Source: Anthoceros angustus
Lineage: Eukaryota > Streptophyta > Anthocerotopsida > Anthocerotales > Anthocerotaceae
DNA: 29,546 nucleotides
Direction of reading: 5' to 3'
Assembly: GCA_010909165.1 (NCBI GenBank)
Contig: VJWM01000371.1
Span: forward strand, 1-29,546
The stretch's first letter is position 1. Every line of letters starts with the position of its first letter. A program made the translations under genes and the position numbers. Under the pieces are notes generated by a model. That model saw only the letters and a program-made list of their open reading frames with translations. It ran no database searches and was not told where the DNA came from. Shown here in pieces: positions 19,978 to 29,546 of this stretch.

Positions 19978-20296
19978 TGGGCCGGCCGGCCAGCGCCATG
20001 GGTGGGGCGTGTGCTAGGGAGGCGCCGGCCGGCGGCGCGCATGGGCGGGCGTGGCGCGGCCGGCGGCAGTGTGCTAGGAGGCCGTGCCATGGGGGTGCTA
20101 GGGGCGCGGCGGCCGGCCATGGGCGAGTGTGCTAGGGGGCCGTGGCGCCATGGGAGTGTGCTAGGGAGGCGGCCGGCCGGCGCCATCGCGGGCGTGTTGG
20201 GCGGCCGCGGCCGGTGTGCTAGGGGCGGCCGGCCGGCGCCCGGCAGTGTGCTAGGGGCGCGGCGGCCGGCGCCATGGCGAGACATCTTGGGGAGGC
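19978..20296. repeat. GC-rich irregular tandem array (GTGTGCTAGGG / GGCCGGCC)
   Basis: GTGTGCTAGG or a close variant starts near 20009, 20069, 20097, 20127, 20156, 20194, 20214 and 20246, mostly about 30 bp apart. Each is separated by GGCCGGC- and GCGCCATGG-rich spacers. The many nested palindromes (GGCCGGCC, GGCGCC, CCATGG) set it apart from the roughly even composition on either side. Open frames across it are a by-product of the composition. Confidence 0.88.
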
Positions 20297-23200
20297 GCGG
20301 TCGGCGCCCTCCTGCACCATCCTAGTGCATCTCGGGTGAAGCTAGGGGGACAAGAAGGGCAGCGGTATCCTATCACCGATGGAAGGTGTGGCCCATTTGC
20401 GGGAAGGGTTAAAAGATTTGCGTCCATAAGTGATTGTTGAAGAGTACAAGTGGTGGGAAGCCTTTTGGGTGGACGGAAGGAGATTGCTATCATTGTGGAG
20501 AATAACATTGGGCTAGTGCTACTGGTGGTTTTCACGTGAAGTGGATCATCTGACTGACCACTTCAAGTGCGGATGAAGCTTTGCTAGATGAGGCATTATT
20601 GAGGACCTCCACAGTGATATGTGAGGGGCATATCAAAATGCGGGAAGGCAAGCTGTGAAATGGCACGGATGAATGGGGACATAGCAAATCAGGAGGGATG
20701 TTTACGGCGGTGCCGTGCAATACGGACGCTAGGCCATTACGGATTGGGAGGTCATTGGCGTGAAGCTAAGCGCACCGACCTCACTTTCTTATCCACTAGT
20801 ATCGGACCGAGCACACGGCGTATGAAGGAGATATGAATACATAGTCGCGGTGGTAACCCATCGGTCCAATCTTAGGAAAAAGGGAATAAGGTCCATTACG
20901 AAAAACATCTGAGGTATTTGTAGATGAAAGCAGTCATCTGTATTATGGGTTTGTGTTGAGCATGCGGAAACATGTATCGGTGGACAAAAAGCGATAAGGG
21001 ATAAGCTCTGCGAGTTGCGTGGCTTCATACAACTGCGAGTCAAAGTGCGCGAAGATAGTGATGACAATGCGAGGAAAATTTGGACCAAGTGATGACGATG
21101 GATTGAACTACGGGGATGAGTGGCGAAATCTCGTTTTCGGGGTCCCGAGTTAATGTTGTAAGTCCGATTCTTGATGTTTACGTGTTAGGAAATACCTGTC
21201 AGTGGCTTTTGTGGTGTCATAACAAAACCACATTTCCATCCCAAAGCGAGTTCTGATCGTCCGGCGAGCGGCCTTCCTCACCGTTCCTACTTTGCATCAT
21301 TCCCTAGGTTCGAGTTTGCGACCACCATTCGACACAAACATTCTTTGGATGGAAAGTAGTAACTTCTTGGGTGACACCCTTTTGTTTTTTCGCAATGCCT
21401 TCAAAAGCATTTTAGGGCCCATCAAAAACCCCCTTGAGAGATTGCGGAAAACCCCCTTGATTATGCCCCTTCAAAATGTAGTGTTAGCAGTCGATTCCTA
21501 AGGATGGGCGAGGCGGAGCGAGACATTTCTAGAGTCCTTGGTTCAAGCGGAGGGAGGTGGATGTGAAAGGGGTAAAGTATGCACACACATATTGGGGTCC
21601 ATTCCGTCTTTGTTTTGAAGGCATTGAGAAGAGTATATTGCATATGGCACCATGAGATATGAGGCCTGAAGAAGCGAGTCATTGAATGCCCGTGGGATGG
21701 TTTCGAGGCTAACCCCAAACCCACGATCTTCTTATCGCTTGGGCGATATCACAGGATAGGACAAGACATTTCGGTGATGGCCAGGCGGTACCTGCGCATT
21801 AGAAGTCTTCAACCTTCGGACACATACACAAGGTTGGAAATATGGAGTATGTCACAGTGACAATCACGAAACCTCTGGGATCCTCTATGAAATATCCATG
21901 GTTCTTGAAGTTATGGAAAACAACTTTAAAGCGAAAATACGAAATCCAGGTTTTCCGTGCTCACTCTGTGAGGTATGAAGAGCACTATGTGGGAACCACA
22001 GTCCACAAAGCCGATCAAGGTAATTGTTACCACTTTCGGCAGGGCTGGTTGACATGCATAGGAACTTATAGAAATGGTTTTCTTGAGTGGGAATGGTTGT
22101 TTTGAACTTCGAGGCCTTATAGGCAGAGCCCTGTCGGGTCTTTCTAATCTTGGTATGATGGGATGGGGTGCGGCCTTGACAGTAAATCCCATATACAAAA
22201 CCCTTGGGATGAAACCCTAAGAGGCCGGTGTACACACATGTGGTGGGGCCAGCCGGCCGGCCTAGAGTCAGAACCCTATGGCATAACTTTAAAGATCCCA
22301 CAGGTGGGGCCTTGGCCGGTGACGCCCACCTCAAAACTCTTCAAACAGGCGAACCTTTAAGGTTCATACATTGTGGGATACTAGCGCCCACATGGCGAAG
22401 GACCATAGGTAGCACCCTTAATTTATCCATGGTGGGCGCCCGGCCGAGAAGGTGTGTTCGATTTTGCAAATTTCGTGGCGGGTCAAATGCATGTCATTCC
22501 CAAGACGGTGGCCATGGTCGGCGACTCAATTGTTGATCTCATTTGGACGGATGCACAACCGTCGTCGGAGTTTTAGAGGATGATTCGAGCTATGGCGGCG
22601 TCGGCGGGCATAGTCCTTGAAGAGACAGGTGAAAGCAGACTTCAACGGTGGAAGCGATGACGATGCGTGTTCCGGATATGGAGGGGGCGGAGGATATGGT
22701 TGCCCGATGGCGACCTTTTACACGATCCGGAGTCGATGCAGGCGGAGAGGATCGCACAAGAAGAACTCGTGGACGTTTAACCGGATGTCGGTGCTCGGCC
22801 GACGACGCCCGCGGCGGGCCCGGCGTGTGCCACGAGGCGACTCACCATCCATCCGGACTTCTTCTCACCGATGGCGGGCGCATCGCGAAGATGTACCTGT
22901 TGGCGCATTTGGGCGAACCGCGGATAACACCGCCTGCGGCGACAAGGTCGGCCTCCGGCGGATCTTTGGCGGGTCCCAGAATACTATCGAGAATGTGCTA
23001 CACCAGGCGGAACCGGGCAAGACTACGATGTGAGAGTGTTGCGAGTCTCGGACTTTGGTGAGAAGATCCACAACATTGTTGATTTTGGGCTTGGCTTGGA
23101 AACAATATCGCGGGTGATGGAGTTACAAGATCTTGGGAGTCGTCAAGAGCTAATGTGGTCCGTGGTCCCGGATCTTTGTTTGGTGATTGTGATGCCATCC

Positions 23201-23299
23201 GGTTGGAGTTGCACGAGATGATGCCTCGCGCACATCCGAAGCCAAAGGTGAGGATTTGCGTGCAACAGCCTGCAGCGTTGCCAGCGTAAAGTACCTCCG
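20297..23299. other. Unclassified decayed stretch
   Basis: Only short open frames without recognisable domains. GGCCGGCC recurs near 22250-22262 and GCCCGGCC near 22438-22446. The 3' part (22600-23300) precedes the DUF7869 relic and could include its upstream region, but no homology could be recognised. Confidence 0.4.
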
Positions 23300-25882
23300 G
23301 CCAGCTAGAATGGATTTGGTCTTAGAGAAGCATTGTTCGAGGCCAAGTTGTGCGCCGATTTAAAGCGGCATTGTTGTGACAAAAATGTTTAGGCGTGTTG
23401 GCCATTCAAATTGAAGGTGATTAGTGTAGCATTCTTCCGCATGACAAAAGGAGAGCAGAACAGCATTTGCAAGACCATCTGGATCGATCGAAGGCGAAGA
23501 GGAGTTGTTGCCCATAGTATGGATAAACCGGATTCCACATGGGAAGTGTGTGTGAGGGCTTTCAGGGTTTTACGCATTGGGTCACTAAGATACAAGAATG
23601 CAAACCGGTAGTGAAAAATGTTAGATGGACCGTGAGGCTACGGTCTAAAGCAAACGCCATATGGATTACACAGTCATGTGGATGGACGTTTTCTTCAAAA
23701 AGGTCGGAAAGGCGCGAATCGGAAGTCTTCAACTTGCGACTTCGTACGAAGAGGAGATCTTCATTGAGTATGCGGGCGTGAAACGGATCACTGTGCTCCA
23801 CGTTTATTCTGACTACTTTTGCAAGCTTTGGATGAAGTATTTCCGGGTTGTTAAAATACCACGGTGCAACCGGTTTTCAGTCTGTGCAGACTGCGATGAC
23901 CTAAAGAGGAAAATAAAAGACGCAGGGTCGGACCACGTACAAGGTGAGATGGCGGTCCTTATTCCAGGCGTTCACCGGATGTCCGGCGCCGAACTTTGGC
24001 GCAACCCCATTGCCTCATACCCTTTTCTTGTGAATGAAGGGCAGGGCTTGAAATAAACCGTGTGCACATTGCTGACGACCTTGTTGTTGCGTGTGCAGAC
24101 AAGAATGTGGAGCTCGAGACTCCACAGAGAACAACAAAGAGCCGAAAATGGCGCGCACCGGCACAAGTGCTTCGGGCAGGCGGCTAAGTTCATTGGTATT
24201 GCCATAGATGGTATGGACCAAAAAAGCGAGTTGCCCCATTCAGATTGCCAAAGACGGTTGATTCGGAGCCCTTGTCGGGCTTCACGTTCTAGGTGTCTTG
24301 GTGTTCAACTACTTGGTGCGCACAGTGTATTTGAGTTTCCGAATGAGAAATGATCCGAATGGGCTGTAGCCGTGATTGACATGTTATCAATACACGGAGG
24401 GCGCCCCTATTCTATACTTGCATGGACAACACGGCTCAAAACAAGAATCGAGGAATTGGCATATCTCATCCATGCTTGTGGCGAAAGGTATCTTCAAAAA
24501 TCAAGGTGGGGTTTCTTCTTGTTGGCCATACCCACGATCAGATTGACCAAATGTTTTCGAGGTTCTCGGTTGTGCTAGGGTTGAAGGATGCTTTCACATT
24601 GCCGAAATGATAGGGTTCTTTGGAGGCGTACACCCCATCACCGCAGATTCACATCTTGAAGGAGGTGCCGGACTTCAAGACCTATCTATGGCCGAAGGGG
24701 ATCTCGCACGTATGACTTGCATAATCACGATTTTCAACACCAGTTCAAAATAACAAGGAGAAGCGCTATCGGAGAGGACGTGATCTGCTAAGATGCAAGG
24801 AGTTTTCAAGTTCGATCACGGTCACGGAGGGTGGTGTGCGCTACGTTCGGTGCCACCACGGGTGATTGTGGCGCTCCATTGTTGCCGTTGGTCCCATCAC
24901 ATGCCCAAGGTAAAGGAAAGGGACATGCAAAGCGGAAGGATGCCCGATGTCCGTGTCGACGATAGTCTCAAGCGATGGCGTAGTGGCGTGTAGTGGCGGA
25001 GTCCATGAAGTAAAGCGGGCCTAGAACGCACAGCGACATATGAATGTGGAGCAACTATCATGGTGGGATACGTTCGGGATGAGCAGTAGCAATAGCGAGA
25101 GACTAGCGGTGGCATTCCATTCCGTTGGAGATGAATGAATGGTCTTGGTACACTCGAAGAAAAGCGAGGTACCACACAGACCCTCCAGACTCAACTTTGG
25201 TTGATCCGCAATGGCAGACGGATTTTTGGACATGGTGGAGGTGTACAGGGCACATCAAGTGCGGAGGGAGGGCAAGGCGAGGCTCGGTCGGAGGTTGTGT
25301 GAAGGAGATTGAGGAGGGAATGATGGTTCTGTCAAGCGGATGATCCGGGCGAGACCATTCGCTCGCAAAAGTGGTGGAGGTGGACCATGATCTTGGGGTC
25401 CCTTTCATGATAGTTCATTGGTGGCGGACGGAGAACAATGATGCATTCGAGGAAGGTACATGGAGGAGTTTGTGATACAGCGCCCACGGTCGAGGGAAAA
25501 AGTGCGATCAAAGAATGGAGGCGAGGGCGTCGGGAGAAGCATTTGCAAAGCCTCAACTTCCGAGACAAATGTGCTGGCCTATGATTTGTGACAAGGAACA
25601 AGGCGTTGCGGAGGGCGACAATGAAGGCGATAAAGACCAAAGTCTTTGAGTTGCGTTGAGGTGATGAACGGCGAGGCTTCCGCCGGTGACACGAATGTCA
25701 TGCCCGAAGACATGATTGACTCGAAAGACCTTGACAATGTGGAATCAACGGATGAGTCCACAGACGTGGTGGTGGACCAGCTGGATGGTCTGGACTCTGG
25801 AGAGGAGCCGGACAGTAGGCCACCTAATATTGTCAACTTCCCAGTTCCTTGTACCAGGAATGTTATGTCCCCTCGGGCTTGA
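23300..25882 (+). pseudogene. DUF7869-family gene (putative mobile-element protein), decayed
   Basis: Conserved blocks of this family appear in order but in different frames. About 23330-23590: a Cys-containing segment, then VCVRAFRVL and IGSLRYKNAN. About 23680-23930: FFKKVGKARIGSL, HVYSDYFCKLWMKYF, VVKIPRCNRF and SVCADCDDLKRKI. 24190-24221: FIGIAIDGMDQ. 24422-24436: MDNTAQNKN shifted by an indel. About 24500-24610: KIKVGFLLVGHTHDQIDQMF and SRFSVVLGLKDAFTLP. Then PQIHILKEVPDFKTYLWP, HDFQHQFKITRR, SWYTRRKARYHTDPPDSTL, DPQWQTDFWTWW, IVHWWRTENNDAF, and an acidic frame at 25646-25882. Members are highly multiplied in some eukaryotes, which suggests mobility. The D, DN and GHTHDxID motifs could be a DDE-like active site, which is inference. 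At least five frame breaks and several stops make this copy dead. Confidence 0.82.
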
Positions 25883-27512
25883 ATGCAGTGGATTGTTTTC
25901 GTCTTTTCGTGGAAAGGTTTAACAGCTTGCCATCGCATCATTTCTGTTTGTAGGAAGTTGACGGTGTGATAATGTCCGGAGCATGTAAACTGCGACTATG
26001 TAAGAAACCAGATCCCAGCAATCTGGTGCCCTAATTTTGTAACAATGTTCTGGTGGTTTTGTCCAATTGAGAGTGGCTGGCTGCGAGGTTTCAATGGTGA
26101 CCATGCTGGTCATCTGTGTTCTGAGCTTGTAGTGTGGCAAAGTGTCCCCAAAGGATGGTCACAGTCATAGGATGTCCGGTGGCAAAGGTATGTATGCCGC
26201 AAAGCTGCGCGCCTATGTTTTGTTCGGACTCTAGTTGATGTTCCCTGGCATGACTATGGGGTGGAATACTCACCAGTTCCACGCACACAGCGTAAAACGG
26301 TGAGTACAAGGCGGGCTCCAGCGTCTTCCTCCGCCACTTCCACCAGTGTCTTCCTTCCACCTGTGGTTTTGTGCACGCTCATCCCTCCTCCGGCAGAGCC
26401 GTCCTCACGCCATGCTCCTCCACCCTCCTTCCGACCTCGGGTTTATGCGGGTTTTGCCTGTTTGTCGCCCCTCCTCCCACGTCCCATCCATCCAACCTTG
26501 CCTTCAACTAACCTTTTTGGCTCCGGATGAGGACTCAGAGGTGGCTACGAGTCACCACCTCGTATCACAAGGGAGGATGTGGAGGCAAAGAGCGGAGAAG
26601 GATGGAAGTTGCCCATCCAGACTTGTGTGGAGGCCATTTGGGTCTCCACAGCGGGGCGTGGAAAGACGGATGGCGCCATCTCCTTCCATGCGGAGGGTGG
26701 CGGTGGCATCGTAGATTTTCCGGATCTTTGCAGTGAGAGGAAAAAGCCAAGGGGTGGAAGAGGACTATAGGATAGCGAAGGAGGGGTTCACGGAGGCGGC
26801 GAAGGGTGCACTCCAGCGTGCAGAGGAAGGAAGGAGGTGAAGGAAGAGCCGAGGACTGTCCGGTCCCAATTGTTTAGAGCTTCCGTGACCTTGCTGCCCG
26901 TGAGTCCATGCACTTACGCGAATGAAGGTTCTTGCAGGAGGGTCGCCCTTGGGGGGGGCTGGGTGGAAGTGAAGGAGGAGGGTAAGCACTTACCTCTGTT
27001 ACCCGCTTGAGTTGAGCATGGTTGTCGCATGCACTAACGGGCTGTTCATTGTATGGCGGACAGTGATGGGGACACCCTTGGCAAACCGGAGAACCTTGTT
27101 GGAGATAGGAGCGTGAAGTGGGTTACCTAGGTTTTTTTGCAAGCGATCAGACTAGAAGCGGGGCGGGAGGAAGGAGGAGAGGGGTTGGAGGAGGCGTAGT
27201 GGCTTTCTCCATAGCTTTCTCATGGCGTCGAGTTGGGGACGGCAATCACATGATTTTGTGTATGTCAAGTTTTAGCGTCGATGTGCAAGCCATGGTGCCG
27301 TGAAGTGTGAAGCGGAAACGGGGTTTGAGTTTGGGGAATGGATTGGAATGTTTTGTTTGTCAACGGACGGTAGGTGGCTATGAGAGCAGTCAATGTCACA
27401 TGGCATGGACTGAGGCGGTTACATGTGAACTACACCATATCGGTTTTCCAATACTTTATTAGCGAGAAATGTATGCATCAGCATATACTTTGTACCTTGG
27501 GGATGTATATTT
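25883..27512. other. Gene-free stretch
   Basis: No gene recognised on either strand. It holds a 7-bp hairpin, ACCAGAT (26007-26013) with ATCTGGT (26021-26027), about 125 bp after the last stop of the DUF7869 relic, and purine-rich sequence at about 26560-27190. Confidence 0.4.
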
Positions 27513-27542
27513 GAATAATATTATTCCATGTATTTTACATGG
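27513..27542. repeat. Two adjacent palindromes
   Basis: GAATAATATTATTC (27513-27526) is a perfect 14-bp palindrome. It is followed by CCATGTA (27526-27532) and TACATGG (27536-27542) around TTT. AT-rich, possibly part of an LTR or MITE end. Confidence 0.7.
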
Positions 27543-27959
27543 ATAACCCTAAGGCCCACAAAGTGAGCCCTAGTGATGCATTCTCCAATTGTGTAACATG
27601 ACGGTCTACACTTTTCCATATGCCGGTTGTAAAGGTAGCTTTGGTCGTAATGTATCCCAAAAGTGACACGATTGAAATAAAGCCTAAATAAATGTTCTAG
27701 TCACTACGCCAAATTTATAAGGATCTCTACTTTTTCTCCCCGAATGCCTCTTTTGTTTAACCATGAGACATCGAGGTGTGGAAATATTGCCAATAAATTT
27801 CAAGTTTTGATGAAGTGGAATGGGTTTGGGTGTACTGTGCGTGGTATTTTTAGCAGCCGTTTCCCACAAACCCTCAAAATCAACGTTTCAAGTTTACTTA
27901 AGCGCAAATTTTGATGTCAAATTTGGCCCGTCTCCTGAAAGTGGAGTGTGTCACTAGCC
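27543..27959. other. Gene-free stretch beside the second copia fragment
   Basis: Only short open frames. On the minus strand this is the sequence following the copia RNase H fragment, so it may hold eroded element 3' sequence, but no LTR could be delimited. Confidence 0.35.
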
Positions 27960-28419
27960 CTAAGGAGACCCTGTTTTAGATCGAGCATGCAAGATAGGAT
28001 TTGCGGTGAGCGCAACTGCTGATTGGTTGTCACATCTTTAAAGTGTTGCTGAGGGTTGCTGCCAATGTATGCCTTCAAGGAACTGTCTAACCCAAATGAT
28101 TTCACGTGCAGGTAAAGATAATGCTCCGTACTCAGCCTCGGTTGATGAAAGACTCACAATGGTTAGTTTCTTAACTGCCAGCTAATAGCAGAGCCACACA
28201 ACAACAAACAATATGCAGCAATGGATTTATGACTACATCTCAGGCCCAGTCGGCATCAGAAAAGGAGGTAAGGGTAGCATCACCTGTTGTTGTGTACTGC
28301 ATGAAGAAATCCTAGGTTCCTTTCAAGTAACGTAGAATTCGTTTGACCGCTATCCAATGCTTCTGACCAGGATTGGATAGGAACCGGGACACAACTCCGA
28401 CAGCTTGTGAGATGTCAGG
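27960..28419 (-). pseudogene. Second copia RNase H fragment, broken
   Basis: From 28419 on the minus strand the frame reads [19 protein letters not shown] and [16 protein letters not shown], then a TAG. SFSDADWA (first RNase H Asp) is followed by a TGA. SIAAYCLLLCGSAISW lies in a second frame. VSLSSTEAEYGALSLPAREI (catalytic Glu), WVRQFLEG and NQSAVALTANPILHARSK lie in a third. These are the standard copia RNase H landmarks. The fragment is cut sharply on both sides, with neither the upstream RT nor the C-terminal ADxLTKPL motif. Its wording differs from the 3.1-6.2 kb copy ([13 protein letters not shown] versus VAVKRIYRYLKGA), so it comes from a different lineage or an independent insertion. 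Confidence 0.9.
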
Positions 28420-28807
28420 ACGTAAAGTCGCGGCCTCGTCTGGGGCCTCGACACGCTAGCTCGATTTTTTTTCGGGGGCTAGAGGGTAGATTTCTAGAGA
28501 GAGAATTGACCATTTGGTCATTTTATTTACTCAATATAGTAAAATCTATTACAATGAGTTCGCTTGGTTCTCTTGGTGTGCTCGTGGCCATTGCACAACC
28601 ATACTTGCGCCCGCTCGGTCTTCATTACGAGGCTATTATCGGTTGGATGACGGTGAAGGCAAGTTCAAGCTTGGCGAGAGGTAGCGGATGGATTGCCATG
28701 CTAGCTACGGGCGTGTGAGTGCTCGGCGGTGGGTAGCCTAAATCCATATTAGAAAGTCCACATGTTGGATTCATACCATGCCACTTGACACGTGGATGTA
28801 ACCCGTC
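28420..28807. other. Gene-free stretch
   Basis: The sequence includes a T8 run near 28465 and the 14-bp palindrome TGACCATTTGGTCA at 28507-28520. An open frame at 28407-28718 starts with ATG, but it has no recognisable domain and begins inside the copia fragment junction. Confidence 0.4.
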
Positions 28808-28895
28808 TATAAATGCAATTTACAATCCTGTGTATGCTTGCTTGTATACACATGCTTGGATACGTATGCTTGAATACACACGCTTGAATACGTAC
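28808..28895. repeat. TATAAA motif followed by a 14-bp tandem repeat
   Basis: TATAAA lies at 28808-28813. From about 28833 a 14-bp unit of the form TACACATGCTTGGA repeats at 28847-28860, 28861-28874 and 28875-28888, with a partial copy on each side. Units alternate TACACA and TACGTA at the start. Confidence 0.8.
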
Positions 28896-28933
28896 TATAG
28901 TGGCACACATGGCTCACTAGTAGAATAAGTCAT

Positions 28934-28996
28934 TTACAACGTCCATACCGTGCTTTACAACGCATGAGGTTGTAAAGCACATTTTGGACGTTGTAA
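28934..28996. repeat. 63-nt two-stem inverted repeat (hairpin)
   Basis: TTACAACGTCCA (28934-28945) pairs with TGGACGTTGTAA (28985-28996). Inside it GTGCTTTACAAC (28950-28961) pairs with GTTGTAAAGCAC (28969-28980). A 4-by-4 internal loop separates the stems, and a 7-base loop closes the hairpin. All 24 pairs are Watson-Crick. Confidence 0.93.
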
Positions 28997-29020
28997 TATG
29001 TGCTCAAAAATATACCATAT

Positions 29021-29066
29021 TGGTATACCGTATCCATATATGGTATACCATATCCGCATATGGTAA
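29021..29066. repeat. 20-bp tandem repeat
   Basis: TGGTATACCGTATCCATATA (29021-29040) is followed by a 20-bp copy differing at three positions (29041-29060) and the start of a third (TGGTAA). Each unit contains the palindrome GGTATACC. Confidence 0.88.
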
Positions 29067-29087
29067 TAGGCACATACATGCGACCGT

Positions 29088-29270
29088 GTGGCTCACCAAG
29101 CAAAGAAATTGGCTGAGGCTCGCCAAGAAATTGGGCTCGCCGTGAGGCTCGCCAAGCAAGAAATTGGGCTCGCCGAGGCTCGCCAAGCAAAGAAATTGGG
29201 CTCACCGTGAGGCTCGCCAAGCGGTGAATTGGGCTCACTGTGAGGCTCGCCAAGCTGGGGATCAAGCTCG
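29088..29270. repeat. ~30-bp minisatellite, decaying to about 29400
   Basis: Units of the form GAGGCTCGCCAAGCAAAGAA followed by ATTGGGCTCACCGT begin near 29088, 29115, 29144, 29175, 29209 and 29242, with lengths of 27-34 bp. More diverged GGCTCRCCA and GGATCG words continue to about 29400. Open frames across the array (for example LGEPHGEPNF repeats on the minus strand) come from the repeat and are not evidence of a protein. Confidence 0.9.
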
Positions 29271-29546
29271 TTGTACGATGGATTGGGCCGGGGTTCTTGG
29301 CGGGGCTCACCATGGGGCTTGCCAGGGATCGCTGTGGATTGGGCCAGATTTACGGGGCTCGCCAAGCAAGGGATCGATCTCGTGGATCGGGCTCGGATTG
29401 CTAAGTAGGTGATCGGGATTGCGCTATCGCCTCGAAATCAAGCACCATGAAGGAGAAAGGACTCAATGAGTGAGTGGCCATTATCCTCTTAGGTCGACAC
29501 AGTTGCCCAAGTCTTGATGGGAGTAGCAGCCCAATTCTTCCCAATT
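29271..29546. other. Diverged minisatellite and unannotated edge
   Basis: The first half carries degenerate copies of the adjacent minisatellite. From about 29400 to the window edge nothing recognisable is seen. Confidence 0.4.

Noticed and set aside
20002-20325. 107-codon frame across the GC-rich array
   Set aside because: It is created by the tandem repeat; Gly/Arg/Ala-rich with open frames on both strands.
28507-28520. Perfect palindrome TGACCATTTGGTCA as an operator site
   Set aside because: A single short palindrome in gene-free, decayed plant DNA; expected by chance at this scale.
29088-29270. CRISPR-like array
   Set aside because: The repeated units have no unique spacers. They are near-identical head-to-tail minisatellite units in a plant-type genome.

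Overview
The window looks like a repeat-rich stretch of a land-plant nuclear genome. One apparently intact gene, a plant-type MAP4K (STE20/germinal-centre kinase) on the minus strand at 8300-10213, sits among broken plant retrotransposons (Ty1/copia and Ty3/gypsy) and a decayed gene of the DUF7869 family. No bacterial-style gene density, operon, rRNA, recognisable tRNA or CRISPR array was seen. The abundance of DUF7869-type sequence and the style of the gypsy polyprotein lean me towards a fern, lycophyte or other non-flowering plant. That is inference, not something the bases prove.

Layout. 1-3090: GC- and purine-rich non-genic DNA with short tandem duplications (three GTCCCGGACG units, then a 56-bp perfect duplication) and an LTR-like stretch with TATAAG and AATAAA near 2521-2580. 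3095-6209: a degenerate Ty1/copia pol on the plus strand (integrase, reverse transcriptase, RNase H) broken by frameshifts and stops, with both inspected RT catalytic positions changed. 6210-8299: no recognisable gene; includes the downstream flank of the kinase. 8300-10213: the kinase, uninterrupted by introns, with a GC-rich leader and flank up to about 10.95 kb carrying upstream ATGs, a (GAA)9 microsatellite and a G-rich tract.

11256-14704: a rearranged Ty3/gypsy block. On the minus strand lies the integrase C-terminal region followed by a PHD finger (12690-12041), then a polypurine run and a likely LTR start with a 95-bp repeat found twice. Head to head with it, on the plus strand, lie protease, a reverse transcriptase with its core deleted, and RNase H (about 12720-14704). 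14705-23300 is mostly unrecognisable decayed sequence, including a striking GGCCGGCC/GTGTGCTAGGG repeat array at about 19978-20296.

23300-25882: a multiply frameshifted DUF7869 pseudogene on the plus strand. 25883-27900: no gene recognised. 27960-28419: a second, unrelated copia RNase H fragment on the minus strand. 28808-29400: a cluster of simple structures (14-bp tandem repeat, a 63-nt hairpin, a 20-bp tandem repeat, and a ~30-bp minisatellite).

Only the kinase is likely to make a working protein. Everything else reads as dead or dying mobile DNA around it. The items most worth following are the intronless full-length kinase (retrogene candidate), the PHD finger fused downstream of a gypsy integrase, the head-to-head gypsy junction, and the DUF7869 relic.
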